Assembly: GCF_008831285.2 (NCBI RefSeq) | Contig: NC_045149.1 | Coordinates: forward strand, 124,001-188,000 | Origin: Nymphaea colorata | Taxonomy: Eukaryota > Streptophyta > Magnoliopsida > Nymphaeales > Nymphaeaceae | DNA: 64,000 nucleotides | Direction of reading: 5' to 3' | In this document: positions 10,671 to 21,260 of the stretch, in pieces | How positions within the stretch are numbered: the first letter of the stretch is position 1 | How the letters are laid out: each line of letters begins with the position of its first letter | The notes under the pieces: model-generated | What the model saw: the letters and a program-made list of their open reading frames with translations, nothing else | The model's database searches: none | What the model was told of the DNA's origin: nothing | Position numbers and translations under genes: made by a program

Positions 10671-12657
10671 CTTGATCTCCCATAGAGAGCTTTTGTTGGA
10701 CTTCCTCCTCTGCTTGCAGAGCACTTTCCTGAGAAATTGGATCCTTCATGCTAATGGAGTCATGTGTAGCCTCAGTCTGATCAATACTTCTTGCTGCTTT
10801 GCTTTTTTCGTTAGACTGCTGAGGAGCGCTAATGGCTGCAGCTGCCTCACTCTCAGCCACAGTCACCTTCAAAGCTTCAGAACTTTCTCTCACAGGGGGC
10901 TGCAAACTCTCTTCTTTTGCAGTAGCAGAAAGAGTGGGAGATGGTGCTTTTGGCTGAGAGCAGCGAGCAGATTCCATATCTACAATGTATACATAATTTT
11001 AGAGCTGATAAGAGAACACAAGTGTTCACACAACCAGAAAAGGCAAGATTCAAAAAATTTTCCAGATTCTGATTCCAGCACCAAACAAATGTATACAATA
11101 ATTTATAAACCTTGTATCTGCAGCACGTTTCCACCATTTTCTGCACTGCTAGTTGCTTTTGTTTCTAATATACCGTCCCTAAGCCTTTTATTAGGAAGCA
11201 GATCATCCGCAAGAACATTGGTTTCTCCACAAACACATTTTGATTGTGTGATTATGTACTCGCTTATACCTGAAACAGACGCATCATGTTACTCAGAAGC
11301 TACGACTCAAGCCACAGAATGATAAACTGACTAGAAGTTCCACCACTGCAAAAACAAAGAGCAAGAGTTGCAACTACCAGCAATAAAATCACAGCCTCAG
11401 AAAATAACAGGAGAATTTAACAGGACAAGCTATATCACAAGAAAATACATACTAAAAGAGGAATTTGCACAGTAATGGAAGTGGAGAATTAAACACATAC
11501 ATTCGTCACAGAAGCTCTCATAGCAGCATTTGCTAGTGAAGACAGCATCTTTCAACACATCTTTGCACAATGGGCATCGCAGTTCAGCAGGAAGCTCACC
11601 CAGTCCTGGTAGAAGGCAAGCCCTCAATTTCTTTTTCAAAGGCAGCCCTAGGTCGATGGCTACTAGCATTGACTTAGGGATGCCGGTTGGTGGTTTGACT
11701 TTCTTAATGTCATAATTAGGATCACCGTTTGTAGGGCAATGTTGGATGAAATGTCCTGTAAGATACAAAGGATACAATTTCAACAACGTAGTGCTTGCAA
11801 GAAACCCAAACCTATCAAAAAAGCAGTGACAAACGAGCACCGCAATCCTCAAACTGATAAATAAAAGGCAACCAAACATGAGAATCGCTAGTGGACCTAC
11901 CAGGAACCTTGCACCTATGGCATACGTAACCTGGAGGAGGTGTTTTAGATTCCATTCCAATTAGATAAACATGACTTTTGGTTAGGAGCATACAACAACA
12001 ACAAAACTAGCATTCACAACTTGCAGCAAACGCAGAATAATTCCTACTAAGAAAAAGCAACGTAAACAAGTAAAAACAAAAGGAAAGAATAGCCACAAGA
12101 AGAACTTATCTTCTAGTTTAAGCAGGAAGAGAATACATGTGTTAGTGTGTAAGCACGTAAAATTATGATGATATTATTAATGTGCTGTCTCTATGTATTT
12201 TGACATAGTGAACAAATACAAGACATTAAGAAAGAAAGATTCATGGTTCAACAAACAAAACAAACTACCGCTGCCAATCCATGTCAGTCATGTCTATATG
12301 AGCCTTGATTTTGCCATCTTCCTCAACTCTACTTGGGATAGATTCCAGAACTTGATTGTGTTGAACTTGGGGGACTTCTGGGATGGCATATAAATCATTT
12401 CCAAATTCATCCCATTCTGGATCTTCAGGCTGCAGAAGACATCAACAGAGAATCATCAAGAATATCAGCAGAGAGCAAAACTAACAAGAACAAGATCCTG
12501 AAGATCGCATCCGAGGTTATGGCTTAAATCACACAGCAGAGGCATAGTTGTAGTCGAGGGGTCTAAGCTTACATAATTAGATTGTGAAGGGCCAGGAAGC
12601 TGAAGACTACTACTAGGTTGTTGAGGTTTATCTGCATGGCTTTCCATCTCCTTCGGC
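10671..12657 (-). CDS. PQT3/RBBP6-like RING E3 ubiquitin ligase, N-terminal DWNN domain not found (partial)
   Basis: Proteins of this family join an N-terminal DWNN ubiquitin-like domain, a CCHC knuckle and a RING finger, and act as nuclear E3 ubiquitin ligases. Six in-phase exons are supported: 12574-12657, 12269-12429 (PEDPEWDEFGNDLYAIPE), 11901-11974 (KTPPPGYVCHRCKVPG), 11501-11755 (HFIQHCPTNGDPNYD, then CPLCKDVLKDAVFTSKCC), 11111-11269 (YIITQSKCVCGETNVLADD) and 10671-10979 (DMESARCSQPKAPSPT). All zinc ligands of the knuckle (CX2CX4HX4C across an exon junction) and of the RING are present, and all junctions keep phase. No DWNN exons exist upstream to 13400, the linker before the RING is short and Leu-rich (DLGLPLKKKLRACLLPGLG) compared with what I recall for the family, and no exon was found after 10671. 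Either the ends lie beyond large introns or this is a partial copy. Confidence 0.75.
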
Positions 12658-13064
12658 CTGCACACATGACCAACCCACTAACCTCAGGATTCTCAACATC
12701 GCTTGGGAGATAAAAATCTGTCAACATCAGAAACAAGAGAAAAGAAAAAGAGAACAGGTACAAATATTGGAACTCTGCCGTTCCTGTTCTGGCTCAAACA
12801 CAATCGGCAACCCAATTCAAAAAACAGGCCAATGAAACTATGCCATGGTGAGCAAAAAGGCACCAAAGAAAGTCTTGTACCCATGTTAATGCCCACATCA
12901 ACATTGTTCGAAGCAAAAAACCCATCGTCAAGATCGCAGGCAGGATTAAACATGCATCCCATAAATCGACACCAATGAAAAATGAAGTGAAAGAAAGCCA
13001 GGGACAACCAGTGAAGAGAACAACAGAAGAAGGAACGCGAGAGAACAAAGGAAAGGAAGGACGC

Positions 13065-13076
13065 GGGTTAGGGTTT
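13065..13076 (-). promoter_or_regulatory. telo-box (AAACCCTAACCC)
   Basis: The minus strand reads AAACCCTAACCC. Telo-boxes are common in 5' regions of plant housekeeping genes, and this one lies upstream of the minus-strand PQT3-like exons. Function here is inferred from the motif and position only. Confidence 0.45.
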
Positions 13077-13519
13077 TACCTCTATCGCCGTCGGTGGAGA
13101 CGTCCGGGGGAGAGAAGAGGAAAGCAGAGGAAGGGGGAGACGAAGAGAAACCCCCTCCCGCTACTCCAGAATCCTTATGAGGAAGATGAGAAGAGGCAGC
13201 GGCGGAAGTGGAAGATGAGAAGAGGAAGACGAGGCAGCAGCAGCGTGAGGCAGCGGCGGAAGACGAAGATGAGAAGAGGAAGACGAGGCAGCATTCTTGT
13301 TTAAAGCCCCTACATTCTTTTCTCCACTTCCATTTTTCATAATTAAGATCCCTTCTTCTTCCCCACGTCTTCAAGCGTTTTCCCTCTACCAAGAAAGTTC
13401 AGCTTTCTAGCATGGTTGTTCAATCCACATTGTCTTAAAATGCTCACTCATATGATTATTCACCCCACATTTTTTACGTAAAATTTGATGCCTTCTTCAT
13501 ATATCACCCCTTGTGAGAT

Positions 13520-13690
13520 TGATGCAGAGGCAGAGCCACGTGGGCATGTGTGGTCAGTTGACCACACAATCAAAATAAAAATCCTTTATTTACATATTGG
13601 TTAACCCCAAATTTTTGCATATTTACATATTAAGTGTCGCTCAAATAATGCTGAGTGCTCTTCAGCCAAATATGTTTGGTTCCACCACTG
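13520..13690. mobile_element. degenerate MITE-like element
   Basis: The left end GCAGAGCCACG and the right end GGTTCCACCACTG are imperfect inverted copies of the termini of the MITE at 50196-50378 (AGTGGCGGAG...CTCCGCCACT), and the length is similar. No clear target duplication is seen. Confidence 0.35.
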
Positions 13691-14533
13691 AGATGATGTT
13701 AGAAGAGCCTGCCTCCATTCTATCCCGGAACAAGGGATGAATTTTACATTTAAAATGGATAGAAATAGACAAAGTTTATTGAATTGCATTGACAGATTAG
13801 TTAAGTACAAGATACCTTTCTCAGTGAGGTCGAAATATATAACAATTGTGAAAGAGAAATGGAAGGAGTAATAATTCAAAACATGACAATAATACGTACA
13901 AGTATTACATGGAAGTGTTCAATTTACCACATATTTTAATTTAGTGATTTTATCTCTTCTCTCATGCTCATAATGTTTTGTTATCTATAGTGAAATATGT
14001 TTTTGAGTGAACCACCTTAACAGCTGAACTTTAAAGTTTTGCAATCAGAATTCTCAGTTGGACGTGCAATGTAAGTGGATGCCAAATGAATTAATGTTCT
14101 CCAACAATCCGTGCTTGAAAAAGAAAAATAAGCAGGCTAAAATGAAGGTAAGGAACTAACCTAAACTTGTTTTATAAGTTAATACAAATTTGTTTTATAA
14201 TATATTTAACAAATTTTCTCCTACTTATTTTAGCCAATTGAAAAAAATTTAATGAAAAAGCATAAAACTCAAGTCGATCCTATCAGCACGGTGAACTTTG
14301 ATGTATTGAATTCGCAGATTATAAAAGGACCAGTCAACATATATCAAGCGGAAGATCTTAACGTGAATCAACACTGAAAGAGCAAAAATATTGATGACAA
14401 ATGACCCTTTAAATAGAAGAAAATGCTGAATTGGAAGAAAAATGATGTAGATAACAATGAAAATGAAGATAAAAATTATCATGTTTTCATTGGTCATTTG
14501 CATTAAACAAATTGATTTTATGATGTATGAGAC

Positions 14534-14680
14534 TTAAAATTTTTGGTGTGTTATGCCATTATGTTGTGTTAAATATTAATAAATACCCATTACTATATTT
14601 ATGCCTTTAAAATTTTTGGTGTGTTATGCCATTATGTTGTGTTAAATGTTAATAAATACCCATTACTATATTTATGCCTA
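14534..14680. repeat. 73-bp tandem duplication
   Basis: Two adjacent copies (14534-14606 and 14607-14680), each starting TTAAAATTTTTGGTGTG and ending near ATATTTATGCCT, differ by about one base. Confidence 0.9.
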
Positions 14681-15298
14681 ACACACGTTTTTCTTGATTT
14701 TTTCTGTTTTTTCTCTATCTGTCTTATATTTTTCATTTTTAACATCACAATAGATTTATGACTTTTAATATGCATATATAACCATTAGCGTGGCTATACA
14801 TTATAGATTTTGTAATATGCACTTTACAACATTAGCATCAAGTTGCATCAACCTGTATCTATGACAATCTATAAATGTCTGGATGCCTAACGTACAAATA
14901 TACAGTGCGGTGAGCAAAATTTATAAAGGACCTTCAAATGAATGTTCGCTTAATACAAAGAACTATCAACTGCCAGCATTTTTATCTTCCCTCTCTTCTA
15001 GCAAACACGTGCAGAGGAAAGTCATAAAACTAATGACGAGTACAAATAAACGGAAAGAATATAAGCTACATGCCTTCAGGACACTACGACAATGATTAAA
15101 GCTGAACTTACATGTGTCAAAACAGTTCTGGTTAATGAATGAATAGCTATACTGCTGTACACAGGCTTTATCCTAATGTTGAATATGTGCATTGAATCTC
15201 TCATAGACAACATCTCAACCTGAAAGGGCCAGCCATCCTCCAACAACCTTGCTTCCCAAAAACTGGCACCATCAACCTGCTCAACAGAAGCCATGCTA

Positions 15299-15543
15299 CA
15301 GTGATAACCATCTACGGCTACGCATCACTGCTTCTGATATGCTCCTTGATGACCGAAGAAGCGAAATTGACCATTGCTTCAAAGATCTTCACCAAGGTAA
15401 TTTTTAAGACACCACAGCGATAACCATCAATAGCTAAGCATCACCGCTAGTTGGGATTCTGATCTGCTCATAGCCCTTGATGACTGAAGAAGCGAAATTG
15501 ACCATTGCTTCAAAAATCTTCACCAAGCCAATTTTTAAAATAG
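15299..15543. repeat. imperfect tandem duplication of the last DUF632 exon tail
   Basis: 15299-15411 and 15416-15543 share GAAGCGAAATTGACCATTGC and flanking sequence. The right copy codes the end of the DUF632-like exon; the left copy lies beyond its stop codon. Confidence 0.85.
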
Positions 15544-18338
15544 TAAAAGCACCAGATTGAACTTGCCGGACCAGCTCTGCATGCTTGAGTTCCTCTTTCT
15601 CCAACCTTTTTTTCATTGCATCAAGTTCCGTCCTTCTATAGTGCAAGGAAGTTTCATCCTCTTTTGTAAATGAAATGATCAACTTTTCTGGCAGACCTTG
15701 GGCATTAGGAATCCTACTTTCCTCCTGCAATAACCTTGTTCTTTTGTCTAGGTCCTTTGAGAGGTACTGAATCTCCGGACTTTTTCGCTTCTCCTCATCA
15801 AGCTGCTCCCAAAGTTTATGTATGTTTGCAACGAAGGCATTGACAGCTTCTATCACATGGTTCTCAGAAACATCTTTCATCAATTATATTTCTTAATTCA
15901 CGCACGCTCCAACAAGGAGGCATTATTTCTTTGACATGTTAATATAAATTTCGTTGAGTAGCGCCAAGAGATAGGCGCACCAAGGCAAGACGAGGTGATT
16001 TAGGTGATATAAAAACAAGATGGAAATTGCAACAGTAAATGTTACAGGCAAATCTAACCATTTCTTTATATAAAAAACTCTACCAGATAATTTATAACAG
16101 AATAACATCATATTCAATGATAGATTCAAAAAATATTTCTTTTGAGATCAATGCTCATTATTGTTTTTTATGGAGCTGGAGCATACAAAATAAATTAATA
16201 TATTCTAATGAGCCCATAATATATCAATTATGAAAACAGAAGAGACATAAATCTGCAATACATTTCACCACAATTTCAACAGGTCTTTTTTCATGATATC
16301 GTGGTAATGTCTTCCGTGCCAGTGGTGATTCAACCATTTGACACAGTGACGTCTTTCTAGGTGCTAATTCTTCATCTACGATTCTACAAACTTTGGTGGT
16401 CAACATTATTTAATGGGACAGCAATATGTTTATGTAGCTAAGGCAGTGGAGAAGGAGATGCTACTTCAGGAAGTTGCTCAAAACTCAAAAAGGATACAGA
16501 CGGCTTACTTGATGCAATGCAACTTGAAATCCCTCAATCCACTATGAATTATACATTCACATAAAAAGCACCTCAATGTGTTCTGACTGACATTATGACT
16601 TCACAATGCAACCATGCAAGGTCATTTCCATGCTGTTCCTTTATAATATCTGATATTAAAAATACATTAGCAACTGGCAATATAACACATAACTTGTTAA
16701 AGAAATCAATATGAAATTGTTCAACTTACTGAAAAAAATATTATAGGAAGTTATAGATAGAAAACAAAAACATTGATATTGAAAATATCCTATAAATGAA
16801 GTTTCCAAGGCTAATCAAATGATCTAAATAATCTATTACAAATTTATCAAAATAAAAGATAATAAAGCCCATTCATGTGAAAATAAGAAGATGCAAGTCC
16901 ATCATCATCTAAATAGAGAGGTACAACATATTCTTCATTCGTTTCTGGAAATTTGACTTTTTTTTTTCAGTTCACTGATTTCCCTCTTTCTCTTTGTATG
17001 GTTCTTTAGTTTGTCTATCTTCTTCCATGAACAAATACTTGGGTGGCTGGGCCTACTGTGCCTTTAGGAGTTTCACTTGCATTATGAGCATCATCCTTCC
17101 AAAGAGAAAAATCATACTTTCTTCACTTGGCCAATGGCCATTCATCACGTTGTTCAACTCTCTTAATATATTGAGATCAATGGCCTTTTCTCTTCATACT
17201 TTTTTTCTCCATCCTTGGTTGTATGATACAAAGACTCCACTACTTATATTGAAACTTATTTTTTATTATATGGAGTTGCATAGAGTCAATTAACATATAA
17301 ATTATAAAGCAATTAAATAATTAATTTTGATTTTAAATTAATGAATTATGAACAAAAAAGGAGACTGAATTTTTACCATCTCAAAAGTGCTTCAATTTTA
17401 TCCACAACTAAAAAAGCACTCCATGTGAGGCCTAACACTTGAATTGCAAAGTTTGGGGACTACATACAACCAACACCGAGCAATTGGGTTCTATAGATGC
17501 ACAAGAACATGGCCGCATGAGCATTGGGTTCAGATACTGAAATGAGACTAAATTAAACAAAACTAGCAATTGTGAACAGAAATTTGAAAATGACATATGC
17601 TCTGAACCTATCCACACCCAGAAAATATATACATGTCCCAACTTCACATATATGAATTAGAAACAAAAGAAACAAATCTTATAAAATAAAGTTCCATACC
17701 CTTGAATGAGTTTAGTAAGTTCAGATTGCAACTGATTATTCCTTAACTTGTGAACCTTATTTGACATGGCATCAATGGATCTAATAGTAATGTTAATCTT
17801 TGTGAGTTCCTTCTTTATTGATGATTGAGTAGCTTGAAGTTTTTCAGGTTCTGCACCTTTCCTGTTCAAGTCCTTCAATCGCTTGAATTTCTTTTCAAAA
17901 CCCAGTCTGATCTTCTCTTCTTCCTTTAACAGCTGAATTCATGAGGACTATGCATTGGCAATCACAAACTTTATTAGTTTAATAGGAAATGATCTTGTTT
18001 ACAAAGAAACTAGATAATAAATTAAGAACACTTCTTAAATGACTTAGGATTTAAAATAAAGAAAATCTGCATGAGAATAGGAGTGCATACCTTAACTTCC
18101 ACATATAGTTTGCTTTCCCATGTGTATATCTTTTCTAGAATTGTCGAAAGCCCATCAACCTTTATTTCCAAGTCCCCACTTGGGTCTTCACTGGTGGATG
18201 GCTGCATTCTTGAAGCAGTACTAGAGGAGAACAATGGCATCTTGGCTGACGAAGTGAACAAATCAATAATTAAAAGGTCTTCACTGGTGGATGGCTGCAT
18301 TCTTGAAGCAGTACTAGAGGAGAACAATGGCATATTGG
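15434..18338 (-). pseudogene. DUF632 (NRG2/bZIP-like) gene fragment missing internal and N-terminal exons
   Basis: DUF630/DUF632 proteins are plant-specific, mostly helical proteins such as NITRATE REGULATORY GENE 2. Three exons match DUF632: 18091-18245 or 18338 (STILEKIYTWESKLYVEVK), 17700-17932 (EEEKIRLGFEKKFKRLK, then KGAEPEKLQATQS and IRSIDAMSNKVHKLR), and 15434-15873 (EAVNAFVANIHKLWEQ ... KIFEAMVNFASSVIKGYEQI, then stop). The first two join in phase. The middle of the domain (about 110 residues that usually include GRIGAPPVFVICN) is absent between 15874 and 17699, and the DUF630 start is not in the window. The first exon and its acceptor lie in a 93-bp tandem duplication, so two acceptors are possible. 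I infer a degraded copy. Confidence 0.75.
15884..17695. other. sequence between DUF632 exons, no coding segment recognised
   Basis: AT-rich, intron-like. A minus-strand frame near 16224-16406 and a plus-strand frame near 16994-17293 resemble no family known to me. The expected central DUF632 exon is not visible. Confidence 0.5.
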
Positions 18339-18368
18339 CTGACGAAGTGAACAAATCAATAATTAAAA
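18183..18368. repeat. 93-bp tandem duplication covering an exon start and acceptor
   Basis: Copies 18183-18275 and 18276-18368 differ by one base (CTTGGCT versus ATTGGCT). The length is a multiple of three (31 codons), and each copy carries a TCAG acceptor followed by the same codons on the minus strand. Confidence 0.95.
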
Positions 18369-18486
18369 CTAAAGTCATTGTTTGGGAGAAAGGGCTGCAT
18401 AAAATTTGGTAAGTTTTCAGAATTGCAAAACACACTTCAAAGAGAATCCCTTAATCTCTTATTACATGGTAGGAGGGCACACAGTC

Positions 18487-18508
18487 TGTGTGTGTGTGTG
18501 TGTGTGTG
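18487..18508. repeat. (TG)n microsatellite
   Basis: Eleven TG dinucleotides. Confidence 0.95.
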
Positions 18509-18649
18509 CCCACGAGTGTAAATGATCCCGTTACAACTGAGAGTACATTTCCGTCGGGCCCTTGACCAAAGCATAGCAGTCCAGGGCTTCTGTTTGATTC
18601 GTAGTCACAAATATTCGTTTTGTGTTCTAAATGACGAGATTTCCTCAGG

Positions 18650-18860
18650 TATAATATGGCACACTTGAAAAAAAAAGAAAAAAGAAAAAAAAGGGAGAAT
18701 ATGTAATTTAAAAAAATAAAAGATTCTTAAACATTAGGAAAAATGAAAGACATGAGAAACTAATAAGACAACATCAAAAAATAAGTAGATATAGTAGATA
18801 AAAATTATAAAATGGAAACAAGTAGTTTGGCATTAAAAAAAAAGTGGAAAAAAAAAACCT
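18650..18860. repeat. dispersed AT-rich repeat, copy 1 (copy 2 at 63526)
   Basis: Shares GGTATAATATGGCA, the ACTAATAAGACAACAT region, AAATGGAAACAAG(T/C)AGTTT and the spacing between them with 63526-63745 in the same orientation. No coding content; family unknown to me. Confidence 0.7.
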
Positions 18861-18869
18861 AAAATGAAA

Positions 18870-19680
18870 AAACACGTTTTCAGAAAACACTTTTTTGGCC
18901 GACTAATTTTCACATTTTAACATTTTTATTTCAGAAAAGACACGCTTTTTGTGATTGTAGTTTTATCTGATTCCAATACACGTATATGTGTTTTTCATAA
19001 TCATTTTACTTGAAATTCATTGGATCAAATTGATTATAATTTATGTGAAAAAATTTTTGAACTCTTTTCACCAACTTCTAGTGCAATCCTAGCGATTGGA
19101 ATTCTCTCCCTAAAAATAAAATTTCCTGGGGACAGAATTGCAATTTTATTTCACCAACTGCTTAATGTGATCCATTTCTCCACTAAGGACTCTGGCATAG
19201 GTCAGCCAAAAAAAACTACACCTTTGTATTCTATATAAATTCTCATGAGAAAAATTTTTGTATTCAAATAATTGGACTCAAGGATTTTATTAAATAGCAA
19301 CTATAAGTTCATCTGCAAGCATAGATTAAGCAAATACACCTACAAGTTCAACTTTTGGATTGGTGACAACCAGTTTTTATTTATTTGGAGGACTGCAAGC
19401 ATGCACACGTACAAAATCAAGCAGGGAAGCAGATAGGATATGGTCCAGACAAACATCTGCTTTGACAACAATAAGAAAAGCACAAAGAGAAGAAAGGAAA
19501 AGCCAGATAATAACGCGTGAAAAATTACTCCCAAACAAGGCTAGAAACAAACTGTGACATTCATAGTCACCATCTCTCTCATTCACGGTTCTCAAACACA
19601 ATACCTCCTTTTGAGGATAGGGACCAACAAACAGAGAAACAGAAAACAGGATTCCATCGTGACTCCCTAAAGAGGAACAG
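18870..19680. other. no recognised gene
   Basis: AT-rich DNA between the dispersed repeat and the gypsy remnant. The frames seen (for example near 19020-19238) have no recognisable domain. Confidence 0.5.
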
Positions 19681-19688
19681 AATGTTAA

Positions 19689-21260
19689 TCAAACCAAACT
19701 AATGTTGAAGACATAAGCAACTAGAATTTGAGCATAGAAGGAAGCTTTCCCAAAGTCTCCATTAATTTCTTTAACAACATCTGACATGTCTCTCGTTCCT
19801 TGAGTTACTACGGCCACCAAATCATCTGTCTTTGAGGTGGATTCGGCGTCCTCTACTGAAGTGACCTCCCCACCAAAGCTCACTCCCTTTTTATGATGTG
19901 CGGACAAGGTGGTGTTTCTCGAGCCGCCATTCATTGGAACAACGTCGCACCACACTTCATCCAGGTAATGTGGTCCCATAGAAACCTTTACTAGGCACCG
20001 TTGGGTGACATGAACTTCTTCTTCCTTTTTAAACCAAGCCATCTTGTAAGGTTGAGCGCACTTCTCGAGCTTCAGGCTCAGGGTAGTAACTGCTTCTTGT
20101 AACACTAGGTTCTCACACACACCATTGTCAATAATTACATCACAAATATATCCCTTACACTTGCATCGAGTCCTGAAAATGTTACTACGCAACCACGAAG
20201 AATCTAACTTTCCCTTAGGTGCAGTCAAGATGTAACGTATAGATAAAAGGTTGCTTATGTCATCACCATCAAAGTGTACAACATCATCCTAATTAGAACT
20301 TGCATCTGATGAGCCACTTGAGACTTCCTTACCATCAGAATTTGGCGGTTCCTATATAGTTTCTGCTAGGTGAGTTTTCTTTTGGGAATTTAGACATTTT
20401 GAAACCAAGTGACCTAACTCATGACACCTAAAACAACGGATGGTTTGGTCCAACGAGTTTTAGACCGGGTGTTATAAGCTGGACATGATTGCTCGCCTTT
20501 GCCAAGAGAAGGCGGTACTGGTCTGGTCTCAACAGGTTTCGAGGAGCTAGCTCCTCTAGTTGGAAAACTTGACTTGGGGCGATACGAGGCATCACCCCTA
20601 GACACTCGAGTTTCATGCTTACGTTTCAAGGTTTCTTCTATGTTCATTGCATAACTGCTTGCCTGATCTAGAGTATCTACTATAGTATAACTAAATTCAT
20701 CAGAAATAGAGGGGCGAAGACCAGAAACGTACCTGGTAACCTGTTGACGCTCAGTCTCCACAATCTAGACGCACAGTGACAGTCGATGAAACTCTGCCAT
20801 GTAATCCACTACAGTTCTGGAGCCCTGACAAAGATTGAGGTACTCCTTGTAGGCCCTCTCAGCGTGGTCCGAAGGTACAAACTTGGCCTGCATCTCGCCC
20901 CAAGCCGGAACGGGTCGTTGACCACGTCGCTCATACGATCTCTGAAGCTCAAACCACCATGTCTGCGCAAGCCCACGCAGTCTAGTCGCAGCAAGTGGCA
21001 CTTTGTGATGCTCCTCCACCTGATGGTGGTCGAAGAAAAACTGGACTGCATATGCCCAGTCAAAGTACTCCTATGCGTCGAATCGCCCAACAAACTCCGG
21101 AAGGTCCAACCTCACCCCATATCTGGCGGGGCGATCTGGATGATCAGCGGTACGCCTCTGTTGATGGTCAACTGGTCCTGCTGGATGCGCACGCCAAAAC
21201 TCGTCATCATCTGAATAGGCTGAGTTGCTGTCATTCTCGGCTGGCGCACGGGGTCGGTAC
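19689..21260 (-). mobile_element. Ty3/gypsy gag-protease remnant (copy A internal)
   Basis: Minus-strand frames encode a retrotransposon gag capsid (RLRGLAQTWWFELQRSY, RTVVDYMAEFHRLSL, QVTRYVSGLRPSISDEF), a CCHC knuckle CFRCHELGHLVSKC near 20400-20440 in a shifted frame, and a retropepsin region with IIDNGVCENLV (20228-19970). Stops or frameshifts occur near 20762 and 20440. After CDVVPMN the usual ACHILLGRPW-type segment is missing and the sequence runs on in frame as NGGSRNTTLSAHHKKG, so a small in-frame deletion removed conserved protease/flap sequence. RT and integrase are absent on this side. It abuts the LTR at 21261 within gag, not at a primer site. Confidence 0.85.

Larger units (their letters stand above)
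12660..15430. other. upstream region of the PQT3-like gene and intergenic DNA
   Basis: 12700-13400 has the look of a promoter or 5' UTR for the minus-strand gene: a telo-box at 13065-13076 and GA-rich (CT-rich on minus) sequence at 13090-13300, where long frames are Ser-rich artefacts. 13400-15430 is AT-rich with a degenerate MITE-like stretch near 13520-13690 and a 73-bp tandem repeat. No gene recognised. Confidence 0.5.

Noticed and set aside
12946-13392. Ser/Ala-rich minus-strand frame near the PQT3-like promoter
   Set aside because: Low-complexity GAAGAG/GGCAGC repeats in a probable 5' UTR; no family match.
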